NCBI GenBank assembly: GCA_965153455.1
Contig: OZ234504.1
Coordinates: forward strand, 3,286,001 to 3,350,000
Length of the DNA: 64,000 bases
Source of the DNA: Sphagnum compactum
Lineage: Eukaryota; Bryophyta; Sphagnopsida; Sphagnales
Direction: 5' to 3'
Shown here: positions 47,881-59,700 of the stretch, piece by piece
Layout of the letters: the number at the start of each line of letters is the position of its first letter
Position numbering within the stretch: position 1 is the first letter of the stretch
The notes under the pieces: model-generated
Databases searched by the model: none
Told to the model about the DNA's origin: nothing
Seen by the model: only the letters and a program-made list of their open reading frames with translations
Made by a program: the position numbers and the translations under genes

Positions 47881-49839
47881 CTTTTGTTTCTCTTGTTATC
47901 TAACAACAATTGTCAAACAAAGTTTGAGAGGTCTCTTGCAAATTGAAAGATTTCTTCCACTTTGTAGACCATCTTCTTGACCTATCGAACATTTCCTTAT
48001 ATTTCAAAGATCTTTTTATACTTTAACAACATCACATGTAATGCAACTTGATATAAACAAAAAAAAACATAGAACTTTTAAACCTACAAGAAAATGAAAA
48101 GAAATGCCAAGGAAAGGATATGTAGATGGACTAAAATTTTTTGAAATGAAAGGGATAAAAGGCCAAAAAAAACCCCCCAATGTTTTACATAAAAGAAAGA
48201 TGCAATCTCAACCCTTCCATATTTTTTTGATGCCCAACACTTAGGCCATTACCCCGATACGTAGACACTTAAAAGTGTGGAAAGGTCCAAAAGAACTACC
48301 TATCTCCTATAGAAAACAAGTCGACAAGCAAAAAGAAAATCTTTACCATTTCAAGTTAAATCACAAACAATTGAACTCAACACCTCATGCACCAACAATG
48401 GATAGCTTGGATATTTGTCTTGCCAAGGCATTTTAACTTCAACATGTAACATTTATCTATTAAGGAAGGTAGTTTGTTGTTTTGTAAGTTTTTCATGTTG
48501 AATCTCCCAATCCACATGCCCTCCAACATGTATGGAATAGCAAATTTAAGACCATGCAGCACTAGCCATAACCCATGGAATGAATATTCTCATAATCAAG
48601 GTTAAATGACCCTATTTTTGAGAATATTCCTATGTTGAAAGGTAGAAGGACAAGACTTCATGTGCAAAGGTTTTTCAAGAAGATTCCTCATGTTTGAAAG
48701 TTTGATCATGAAGCCTCTTGAACATTAATGGTGACTTGGGTCCAAGTCATAACATATATACATTGTTTTTTTGTTGTCAACCAATGTGTTTAAAATCAAA
48801 ATCAAGGTTATTGGTTGTTATCATATGCATTTTCAAAAAAAATTATGTTGCGCATTTCCATGAATTTGGTGTGGCAAGGATTTAAGCTCTAGATGCACCA
48901 TTGATTAATGGTGACTTTGATTCATGGTTGTAAAATTCAAATTGTGAATGATGACACAAGTGATTAAAAAATGCTAAGAACAAAATGCAAAGTAGAATGG
49001 GACATTCAAGATTGGGTTACGTTATCAAAAACCACTTTAAGAAATGCAAGTCCTAAAATTTCATTTTTAGGACTTTTTGGAATTAATTCTTTCATTTTAT
49101 TTTTTAAATGTTGGATATTTCGCCTTGATTTTCATTATAGGCTTTAGCCTTAATGACCACAAGATATTTTTGCCCTTCAAAACTATAAAATGACCAAATT
49201 TTACTAATCTTTAACCATGTGGCCCATATTCCTTTTTTTTAAAAATGTTTTTGGAATCCTTCATTGTAAATATTGATCCATGAATTATTCTAGCATATTA
49301 AATAGGTAAATATGCCCTAATACATTATATGAATCCAAAATATTAAGAATAAAACTTTTTTACTACTCTTTTCATGTTCTTAAAATATATATTTGTCATG
49401 TGGCATTGCTAAACTTTTATATTTTAGGACAAAAAAGGCCAAAACTATCTAGTCGAATATTTGATTTTCATTTCATTTGCCATTCATTTCATTTGAATGT
49501 AATCTTTAAAAAACCTAAGGGGACATTAGTAAAAAAAATAAAAAATACATGAGTAAAAATATAAGGTGCAATATATTAGTTGTTGGGTAAAACTTATAAG
49601 TTGATTAGTAAAAATAGGGTATTAATCAATTTAATTATAATATAGGGTATGTAATAATCTGTAATGGATTATAATTAATATAGGGTGGCTTTAATATGTA
49701 TATATTAAAAAATTAGATAATAATAATATGATTAAATATAAGTTGGACAATTATCTAATACTCCCCCTAAAAATGGTTGTTTAACGCACATAGATCTTAA
49801 AAGCATGTTGTAGGGAACTGCCAGAAAGTACCTGTATGG
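47881..49839. other. AT-rich gene-free stretch downstream of the carrier gene
   Basis: No coding exon of the carrier family could be found here on the minus strand, though its missing third repeat would be expected in this direction. The sequence is AT-rich with long A and T runs. The part nearest 49840 should hold the carrier's 3' untranslated region. Confidence 0.45.
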
Positions 49840-51830
49840 CTATTTTTCAGGAACATCACGAAGGAGAGTTGGCCAAAATCCTTTGTACAGCCCACCAATA
49901 CCCTCAGCTGTGACCACTGACCGGAAGGCTTCAAACACTGCCAACCAACATACCCATCATGAAACTTTAAGTAATACCTAGTTCTTTCTAGGGTTGCACA
50001 TTTTGTTTCATCGACTGAACAATCAATAAATTTTTCTGGCTTCAAAATATGATGCAGATTGCCTTGTACCAGCAATAAGATTCCCAATGACAAGTTTCAT
50101 TGAAGGATAATCTGAGAGGTCAAAGACCTACCATTTGGATGCATGTAGGCTTGCACTTGGTGTTTCAGGGTATCTGTGGGAACCTGGAACAGGACATTAA
50201 GACTGGGACATGAGAAGACACATGGAAAATTCATAGAGATGGTGAGATGGAGACATCCTCCAATCTCGATGAAAATGGAATTGCAGACCTTCCACCACTG
50301 CGTAAGATGCACCAATGATGAATGATATTGAAGGACATTTCAATCACTTTCATGAATGTGAGGGAGGAAGCAAGTTAGAGACATCACCCGCACTACAGAA
50401 GCTTCAACAGTACCCATAGAAGCAGAAACCACATGCAGCACCTCTGTTGCCAGATATTTCTCAAGCCTTGATTTTGAGCCTGAAGAAGACAATATGTGGC
50501 AGAATTGAGTTCTGAAAAACTCCATTTCTATGATTTCATGCTAACATACGGAAGATCAATAGGATGTTTATTCTCCACATGACTGCATCATCAAGATGAA
50601 TACATCTGACTGAATGATTACAATGCTTGCATATCCATGCTTGAAAATCCAGACTTGTACTGTTGCCAGGAATTGGAGAAAGCATACTTTCATATACAGA
50701 AAAATACAAAAGTGCATAAGGCACAGTCCCCAGGATAACTCCTATCACTCCCCGATACAGATCTGAAGGCCCTTTGAAGAACCAATTGTCAACACCAACA
50801 GGACCAATCCCTATATGCTTTGAGACAATTCCCTTCTTCCATTTGCAGAGCTTTCTGGTTGGTTCTTGTATTTGCATTCTTGTCTTCACAGTGTCAACAG
50901 GATGGACACCAACCTGCACAGCGATGTATTGACCTGTTACTAACCTGGAAATGAAACAGGAGCCCCCTATTTTACAACCTTGGGGGTTGAAGTAAACCTC
51001 AGTCAATGGGCTCTCAATTGTGGCAGTGTACATAGCACTTGAAGGTTTCTTAACTGACTGTACTCAGGGCTCAGTTCACAAGAGTAATCACATCAATGAT
51101 CTGTGCATAAGCAGGGTCTAGTCCATTTAAGCCATCTTCCATTAAGCTGCAGCTTTGTAATGACCTTTGATCAGCACAGAGAATTGTGTCCTGAACAGCA
51201 TTTAGAAGATTAACACAATCGGTCTGCTTGACTAATGAGAGCTCCAAGAGAATGCATCTCTGTTGATATCCTCCTCTCGATCTAGGTGTGCAACAACCAA
51301 GCTCAGGAAACTCAGCTGACGGTTCCATACAACCAAGAAATTCAAGATGGAAATGGATAGTAGGGCCATCAACCAAGGCAGAAAAGATGCCACAAACAGA
51401 GAGGTAAAGAAGTAAACCAAAAGAGATTAGCAGAGGAACATCACACCTGAGACAATGTCCTTGCCACTGTGCCTGCAAATATGTGATTGATAGAAATCAT
51501 GTTGGCCGCAGTGGAATGAGAGAAATTGAGAAAGGGAATCCGTATCTTCTCCACAAAATTCGCGAGCAACTCAGATTCACGGCGATGTAACAATATGCTC
51601 TCCGTGGGCATAATAGATGGGGACTGTGTTGACAGGAAGCTGCTAATTCTCACATTTTGATGCGGAAAGGATGCATGGGGCGTTCGAAAACGAACCCAGC
51701 GCTGAACAGCCTCAATGAGGTCTAAATGCTTGAGGTGTAGACCTTGCCGCATCAAAGGAAGGTCTTGCAATACGAACGCCGTATGATCATCCCCGTCTGA
51801 TCTGCTAACTCTCAACGATGCTGGCGCCAT
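49840..51830 (-). CDS. Mitochondrial carrier family protein, C-terminally shortened
   Basis: Five exons join in consistent phases with GT-AG borders: 51830-51447, 50913-50688, 50479-50388, 50183-50132 and 49937-49840, giving 283 residues. The family has three repeats of about 100 residues and six membrane helices and moves metabolites across organelle membranes. Repeat 1 begins INHIFAGTVARTLSQ (end of exon 1) and has the signature HPVDTVKTRMQ (132-142) and YRGVIGVILGTVPYALLYF. Repeat 2 has SASMGTVEASVVR, the signature VPTDTLKHQVQ (235-245) and GLYKGFWPTLLRDVPE. The frame then stops (EK, TAG) where relatives continue with IAIQF-type residues, so the last part of repeat 2 and all of repeat 3 are missing. 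The 110-residue N-terminal extension could include a targeting peptide. The wording is nearest to S-adenosylmethionine-type carriers, but the substrate is not determined. Either this is a recent pseudogene or further exons are used by alternative splicing. Confidence 0.75.
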
Positions 51831-54800
51831 AAGATTACTCTAGCTACTGAGAAACACACAGATACATAGAGAACCGAGGAATGCTCACTTTCAAATCAGC
51901 TTCAACCACTACTTGACTGAACAGAAGTAACTGCTGGAGTGAGAGGGACCTTTCTCCGATCATCGGTACCAGACAACAGTACCAGAATGTGATCTGATGC
52001 CAAGAAACTGTTGGTGATGAAGACTAACTTCGGACGTGCAGCACTATCGCAAAGAGTGGACAACCGGCATTATAGATCTGATCGCAAGAACGTAAGGACA
52101 ACCTCAGACATAACAATGCTGAGTCAGATCTGGGATTGCTGAGCAACTGTTCTTAGATAGCGCTCGCGGTGCTATGCCGGTTGCTAGAGCTTCGCCTCTC
52201 GTGTCAAAACTCTAATCTCCTCTCCCTCGAGCTGAAGACGGGGACCGCAGTACAGAAACTCCAGAAGTTGTTCCCCTACCAAAGGAGCGATGTCGCAGAG
52301 AGAACGAATATAATCGCCATTCAGAAAAATTCAAAGAAAATCTGGAGAAAAACCCCGAGGAGAATGCAAGTATAATCGGTAAAGGTCGATAAAGTTGGTA
52401 GAAGAGGAGCTTCTCTTTTACAATAGAGACGAAACTGCAATGGTTTTCCCACAATTGCAGAAGCCGCAAGTTCATTGCAAAAACTAACATTTGCTTACAT
52501 TTTGTACCGAGTCGAAAGCCTATTCCAAAAAGACGTTATTATGGAATCCCCTTCCTCGCGTTAGTCTTGTACAGTCCACGACAAGTGCAGAAGCACGTTA
52601 TTACTTCACTTCTCTCACGTCCCGGGGCTAAACATCAAAGGAAGGCCAATGCATCGATCAGGAGCCGAACGATCATCGATCACAACAAGTTCCGCTTCAA
52701 TCTCTCAGCAATAGAAAGTCACTAAAAGAACGTCACGGAGGCAGGAAAAAAATGTCCTATTCATGAAAAACAAAGTCAGTTGCAAACAACGTCCTGCAGG
52801 CCAAATGAAAAATCAGAGGCAGCTGCGAAATTCGCCCTCAAAGCATTGACATACCTGCGAGGATTCAAGTCGAAGAAAAATCGCTGTGGAAATTCGCGCG
52901 ACTGTTCTTTCCGCAGAGACTTGCTGAAGGGAAAGAAAGAAACGGAAGCGCAAAGAACGCAGCATTCGGCAATCGGGTTGGAGCTTAGGTATTCCACGTG
53001 TCTTCTTCTAATTCGTTGATCGACGCACTGCCACCTAAAGAAAACTCCGCCTCTATCTTCACCGTTAAATCTCTCCGTTCCCCGTCGCTCCTTGTTTTGT
53101 TTTAACGGTCGGGATGATGTTCGCTTGCAAGACAAGGTACACACACCCCTGCTGCTGACTGGGAAAAATTTCCGGATATCTCGTGTTCCGATGGCAAAGG
53201 GCAAAATGCAAGAGAACGACGTGATTATGACGTGGTGTGCTCGAATTCGGATGACATCCACACAAACGTTGCCATTTCGACTCGGCTAAGAGTCTCATCC
53301 CATGACGTGGCGATCCAGCGCAACGATCACACATTCTGGCCACTGGAGTGGTTGGTGGGCTGGTCAGAAGCAAGGTAGGGTCATTTTGTTTTGTTTTGCT
53401 TTTGCAAAAATTATTGTTGGGGTTTTGATTTATGTGAGTGAATCTAAACATTGACACATTGCGAGGTTTGATTCCCTATATATTCTCAATGCATATTGTC
53501 TGCATTTTATGAAGTCAGTGGGTAGTCATGGCAGCTTGTCACTGCTGTTCATGATCAGGAAGGTGATTGGTTTGACACTTTATGAGCAACTTTCATAAGG
53601 ATATGACTGCACTCATTCATGCGTTACCTTTCAAATTGTTGTTGTGGAGATTTTTGTGTGCAATTTCATAGATATGCTGATTACCTGGTTTGGTGATGTT
53701 GCATCCATTATGGAGGACCTGATGCATTGTCTGAGCAGGAATGCTCTGTCAAGGCCCAAATGACTGCCCTTACCATGGAGGAGACCTGTCTCAAGAATGT
53801 GATCCTGACTGCCTCCCTTCCCATTTTCTCTAGTGACACAAGCTGTGGCCACAACAAATTGCAATGCATTGAGAAAATCTCTGTTGAAAGAAGCACATGC
53901 TTTGATATGAATGCAGCAATGAGCTGTTGTTATTCTCAACCATCTCAAACATCATCCCCGACTTGTTGGAGAAACAAAAGTTTGTTGGCCATATCCTTTC
54001 TGAATACAGTTGCTTGTCAATGGCGAGACATGCAAAGTTTGATGGCCACGCATTTTGGAAATAATTGTCATTCTTTGGAATGATGCATCACAATGAATCA
54101 CAAGTTGACAGTGGTATATTTGCATAGTTTTGATCCATGTCGTTCTCCTTGACAATGAGGGTGGCAGAACTTCTAGTCAAGGATGACAATCCAAATGTTT
54201 CACTGGACCCTGCACAAACATCCCCATTTCAGATATCCAAGACAGTATGGAGCATGTTGTGAGCTTTAGTCCTTACCTCCTCCTGAGGGGAACAATCCAT
54301 GGTGAATGATGTAATGAATGCGCAGAATAGATCTTTGACAGATCTGACACTCTGATCAGAAAGTTGAATTAAATAGTTATTACGCATTTTGTACATGTTA
54401 ATTACGCACAGTCAAAATTCACCACTATTCAATCTCACCTCCATTCCATTCCCTCTAGTTCTCCGCATTGAAGGAAATTACTTGAGTGTGTGAAAGGAGA
54501 CTTGTTGTTCACTACTACAAATTGTTTTAATAATTAGATTGCTCTTTCACCTTCTGCTTCCAGTCAACTCTGCTGTTTGCACAGTAATCCATTGTTCCCT
54601 TCACTACTAAACTCAAAACCGCGGCACCCTGTGTGTCTTTTTCAAGGTTGTTTTAACTCCTCAATGTGAGGATTTTCCCTCTTGCAAGTTTCTCAAAACT
54701 TCTCGGATGAAACAAATTTTCTCTTTTCCTCAATTTGTCTAGTGTCAAAAAAAACCCTTTTTGTTCTTTTGACAAAGAAAACATACAATGGGCCTCCTCC

Positions 54801-54849
54801 TACAACAACAGAAACACTCCTAGCCAGCTTGTGTGTTGCTCAAAGCTGG
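51831..54849. other. 5' flank of carrier gene and intergenic stretch
   Basis: 51831-53400 has higher GC than the repeat regions and probably includes the promoter and leader of the carrier gene; the minus-strand frame of 161 codons at 53261-52776 is basic and cysteine-containing but resembles nothing that I know. From 54260 down to 53720 on the minus strand, frames such as VRSVKDLFCAFITSFTM and EEVRTKAHNMLHTVLDI look like protein-coding sequence broken by stops, perhaps a pseudogene of an unrecognised plant protein. No family could be named. Confidence 0.4.
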
Positions 54850-57800
54850 TTAATAACCATTTGGATGAGCTTGGCGCCACTTCCATGCAACATTGAGTGT
54901 CTCTGCCAAATCAAGGTGCTGCGCAGTCCAGTCGAGCTCGCGCTGGATTTTTGAAGAATCACTGTAGACTTCAGCATAATCACCAGCCCGCCGCTCCAGA
55001 TACGAAACTGTCATATTTACCCCTGTTGCTTTTATGCATGCCTCCACAAACTCCTTGACAGATCTTCCTGAGAACCCAAGGAAGCCCCTTCCCACCACTC
55101 TCAATACCACCATCTTACAAAGGTTCATTGCAACCTCTCTGCTTCTCATCATCTCTCCGCCAGCTTGGCAGAAAGCTGCTTTGAGGTTATACAAAACACA
55201 AAACCTACAACATGGCAGGAAGACAGCTGAAAGATGTCAAGTATAGTGGAATCACCTTTACCAGTGCCCACATTGTAGATGCCAACATTGTTGGGCATTG
55301 CATGCTTCAAGGCCTTCACATGCGCATCCACCAAATCTGTAACATGGATGTAGTCCCGTATGCATGTTCCATCCTCTGTCTTATAGTCCTGCCCATGCAC
55401 CTGCCCATTCCATTCCTTACCTGAGCTTCATCATCAACAACCCACACCTTGGAAGGTGCTGATTGTGTTCTAGCCCACTGACTTAGGAAGACAATATGCC
55501 TCTGAGAGTGCACCTCACAGAAAAGTTCATAACCAGCAGCAATTGCAAACACTACCAAGTTTTAGAACTGGTTTTCTCATACCTCTCTGGTTCTGACATA
55601 TGCTAAGTGGTATGTGATTTCAACCTCATCTGCTGCAATACAGAGCATTCGGGCATCACCTCATCTTTGTTAACTGCCAATTGCAGAATCTCTATGGGAA
55701 AACAAGGATGCTGACCAATATTCTGGCACAAGCTGAAAGTGTGAAGCCAAGTATTAATTGCTGTAAGAGCAATACCTTCAGGCCAGGGATCTGACCCATA
55801 GCAGCATCAAAGCAGGCACCAGATATACGTCCATGAGCCCGCAGCTCTGGTCGAGGTGCTTCTCCAAGCCTGCCTTTGGGATCTGATCCAATCACATTAA
55901 AATACCTGCAACCACATGCTCAAATTTTCAGTTCATTTTTACTTTCAGTCACTTGTGCCAAATTTTCCTGTTGCAGAGCAGGCTATTTTGGAGCCAGCTT
56001 TTAAACTTCTCCATCGTTCTCTTTGTGTATACTTAATCAACAAGAAGGTAGATTTCTAAACCCTTTAGCCTTCATTCACTCTCAAATTGTCCAGCAGCTA
56101 GCAACCATCACCATGTTCAGAAATAAAAATTCATTCAGAATACATCTACTCATTATGAGTCTTGGGTTTCTGCAGAGAAGAGATAAATTAGAGAGGAGCA
56201 GACAGAACCTTAAAATCATCACGCTTAGTTCAGGATTGATCTTAGAATAATCTAAAATGATGTCCTCTGCCATCTTCTTTGCCTTGCCATATGGATTTAT
56301 TGGTACCTATAGTCCCCCCCCAAGCATAAATCATCAACAGAAAAACTATGAAGTACCCACTTTAATGCTAGATTGAGACACAGAGAGACATCCCAACAGT
56401 AAAGATTGATGCATGATGTATACAGAACAGTTACCTGGGGAGTTGTTTCCGTAATTGGCATTGTCTCTGGTTCTCCATAAGTGGCACATGTACTTGAATA
56501 AATAAGAGTCTTCACATCATATTTGACCATGGCTTCCAATAAACCCAATGTATTTGATGTAATATTGTGGTAATACCTAGAATTCACAGGAAACACAACA
56601 GTTATTGCATCGTCTGCAAATGTATGACTGTAACATCATCTCAGTTTCCTGCACCCAAATCTCGTTGAATATTGTGGCTCATATGTACACAATGACCATA
56701 GATGTTCTTCACAGCAAGGCCCAACAAATGGTTGCCATAAATGCAAATGTGTTGACTTTGAAGTTGCACTCTACTGACAGCATGTGGTCGGCATAGATGG
56801 TGAAATTACTAACCGAAGGGGCTCGGCCATGCTCTCGCCCACATATGCCACTGCTGCAAAATGCATCACTGCATCTATTGCATTTTTGGCAAACACCTCT
56901 TGTACCTGGTCTCCTCAAGTCAAGGACTCTTCCATGTGCAAGAAACCTAAAGCACACATTATCTCCATGTGACTCTCTCTCTCTTTCTTTCTCTTCCAAC
57001 AACTGTTGTCAGTAGGAATAAAGCAAAGACTTTGTCTGTACATTCTCAGACATACAGGCCACAATACCTTTTGACCCTATTCTCTCCCTCATGTATCTTT
57101 GTGGGTGATTGAGGAGGAAATGGAGCAAAATGAAAATGGATACAGCTTGGCTGTCACCAAGATCCACATAGAGGAACTGCAAGTGGCCAGGCTTTGGAAA
57201 CAGGGCCCGCAACATATCTACAGCTCCGATGTTCCCCCGTGACAAATTATCCTGCAAACAGTTGGGGTGTTTGGTTCCAGAGCTTTGCAAACAGTAAACA
57301 TAAGCAAATGACATTACCAGCAAGTACCTTTCATGATCATAAACTTTTCAAGTCAGATACAATGAAAACATTGTGGATGCCTATGAAAGAATGGCATGTA
57401 AGTAATTACAACTATTGTGACACGGTAGCCATCTTGGAGTAGACGTAGTGCAGCATGGGATCCGATATAACCAGCTCCTCCTGTCACCATTACATGTGTC
57501 ACACCATCTTCCTTCCTTGAAAACTGCACAGCCCACACAATGAGATGAGATTTTGTGAGCTCCTTCCAGGTTCTTGAATGAAAATTGCTCACAACTAATA
57601 ACATCCATATTACCTGAGAGAATAGGAAACATACAAAGTTCAAACCATTATAAAGGATATCAAAACTACACATGGATGCCACTGAAACTAAACTCTAGAA
57701 AGCTAAAATTATAAAGTATGACGCTGAGCTCCACCCCATTTGAAATCCAGTGCGCAGTCTTCTCCATATGAAAATTCAACCAACAAGTGGCCACTGCTAC

Positions 57801-58206
57801 AATTTACTTCCTCTCTAAACTCTACTGTTGAAAAAACTCATGCTGTTTAGGACTGTAGAAATCCTAATCATGCATCGCCCCTGATCCAATGTCTTATGCA
57901 GTAATTCATCCACAACAACTACAAAACAACCACATGTGCCTGGACAACCTTCCTGCTGATAAAGTTGTGTGCTGCAGGAACACTCACCCAGTTTGTGCGT
58001 CGTCCAAAGAAAGCATTTGTGTCAAGAGATCCAGTGTCCCAATTTGCGAAATCCAGTGTTGAGGAGGGTGATGTCAAGGGTGCCATGTCAAGTGATCCAC
58101 CTGCTGAGGATTGGCCAAGTATGAACATGCACAGCCCTGTAAGTGATGCTGCCACTATCATTTTGATCACAACCTGTGCACGCTGGCGTGACCATCCATG
58201 CACCAT
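54850..58206 (-). CDS. MUR4/UXE: UDP-arabinose (UDP-xylose) 4-epimerase
   Basis: Nine exons fit GT-AG borders and phase: 58206-57988, 57523-57410, 57251-57144, 56905-56814, 56576-56435, 56306-56209, 55905-55776, 55400-55256 and 55067-54850, joining to 421 residues, close to the 419 of Arabidopsis MUR4. The enzyme interconverts UDP-xylose and UDP-arabinopyranose in the Golgi, supplying arabinose for wall pectins, xylans and arabinogalactan proteins. An N-terminal membrane anchor (about 12-31) gives a type II topology. The NAD-binding motif is TGGAGYIG (87-94); the short-chain dehydrogenase triad is present as Ser206 (in YSSTCATYG), Tyr231 and Lys235 (in NPYGKAK). Further family blocks are [41 protein letters not shown] and GDYAEVYSD. 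It ends HPNGY, as relatives do. The ATG at 58206 was chosen because the frame upstream lacks another ATG; a splice acceptor (GGGCAG) lies two bases before it, so an upstream leader exon or a few extra N-terminal residues are possible. All catalytic residues are present. Confidence 0.93.
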
Positions 58207-59185
58207 TCCTGCCCGCAAAACCCCCGCACTCTAAATTTTAACAAAATTCTGACTGAACTCCATCAGAGCCTCCTACAAAGACATTGCATATTGTATTCTA
58301 AGCCTTGAACAGCCACATTTGCATGCAAAATGTTCCAACTGGATCTTCTCTTTTCCCCCTTCCATGTACACATAAAGACACAGAGCATTGCTTCCAGTAT
58401 AGCAATCTACTGGAAAGATCTGTTTTGGGTTCGACATAGACTTGCAAAGAAGAGACACAATTGAACATGCAACCGTCTTCAAGGAGGAGAGTCCATAACG
58501 TTTTTTTGTACCTGACAAAGTCCAGGTTCTCCCATTCCTGGCCGGGGCACGCCTGAGCACAACAGGAGATCCTGGCATCTCAGCAACAACCTTATACCCT
58601 ATTCTTGCTCAACAGCTTCACAATCTCATCAAACCCTGCAGGTCATTTCTTCTTCTGCCGCAAAAACGTGAGCTCCAAATCAGATTGTTTCTCAAGAAGA
58701 AGTCGGCAGCCTAGCTCATGCAAACATGGGTCTCCCGCCCCCTAAAACCCCCCCCTCACAAATGCAGTTACACCGTTCTTGACAACTCAAAACTCTGGGG
58801 AAAAAAAAAACCTTCCCAACAAAGAAGACGGAAAACCTCTCTCTCTATATCTCTCTCAAGATTCGATGCAGAATCGTGAAACAAGCTGCCAACGATCCAT
58901 CACGACAAAAATCCCAACAACCCAAAACACTTCACCAAAATGAACATGTTCCTGCTACCCAACTACCCACTCTCACCACTGTATCTCCAAAACCCCCAAC
59001 TGGAAACAAGAGGAAGAACAACAAAAACAACACATGTCTTGAGACACAGAAAACTGCCAAGAACAAAAGCAAAAACTACTACAACACAACACAGCACACC
59101 TAATGTTTTTGGGTCGTCCCAGGCTAGAAACACTTGGTGAAAGCAAACACCCCACAAAAGGAAAAACCTTTTACACTTTGAATCC

Positions 59186-59219
<34 letters not shown>

Positions 59220-59700
59220 ACAAACAAACAAACAGGACACAACCCAAATCCGAAAAGCTCATAGCAAAGGCAACAAAAACGACACTCACACCAACAGCAA
59301 TGGAAGAAGGACTGATGAGTAAGTATATAGTAGGCCACTAAAAATGCTTCCTTTTTTTTTTGTTTCTTGAAAAAAGAAGCTTTCCACAACAGCAGCAGCA
59401 GCAGCAGGAGCAGATCTCCGCGTTCGAGAAGAACCCCACCAAAAAAAAACTCGTTTACAGGGAATGATTCTTGTGGGGAAGGTAGAGAGAAGAGAAGAAA
59501 CGATCCACTAGAGGAGGCAGCAACGAAGCAAGCAACAGCCAAAAGAAAAAAAAAAGCATTAATGGAGGGAAAAGAAGTCCTACATACACACACACATACA
59601 CACACAACTGGCAAAACCCCCAAAGGTCAAATTTGTGGGCCCCAAGTTGCTCAAAATTAGAAGCCAAAGTTCAAAGTTGCAAGCAACTGTTAAAATAGGG
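58207..59700 (-). promoter_or_regulatory. Leader and promoter region of the epimerase gene
   Basis: The stretch is rich in CT and CA tracts on the plus strand, including CTCTCTCTATATCTCTCTC near 58837, an (AAC)n run at 59191-59219 followed by AAAC repeats, and an (ACAC)n run near 59585. Such simple tracts are common in plant leaders and core promoters. The acceptor immediately before the start codon predicts a leader intron with its donor somewhere here. No transcription start could be fixed. Confidence 0.4.

Noticed and set aside
52776-53261. A 161-codon minus-strand frame upstream of the carrier gene
   Set aside because: No known domain, unusual composition and a promoter-like location; not enough to call a gene.
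59171-59623. A 150-codon minus-strand frame rich in Phe, Leu and Cys
   Set aside because: Produced by (AAC)n, (AGC)n and (CA)n tracts in the epimerase leader region.
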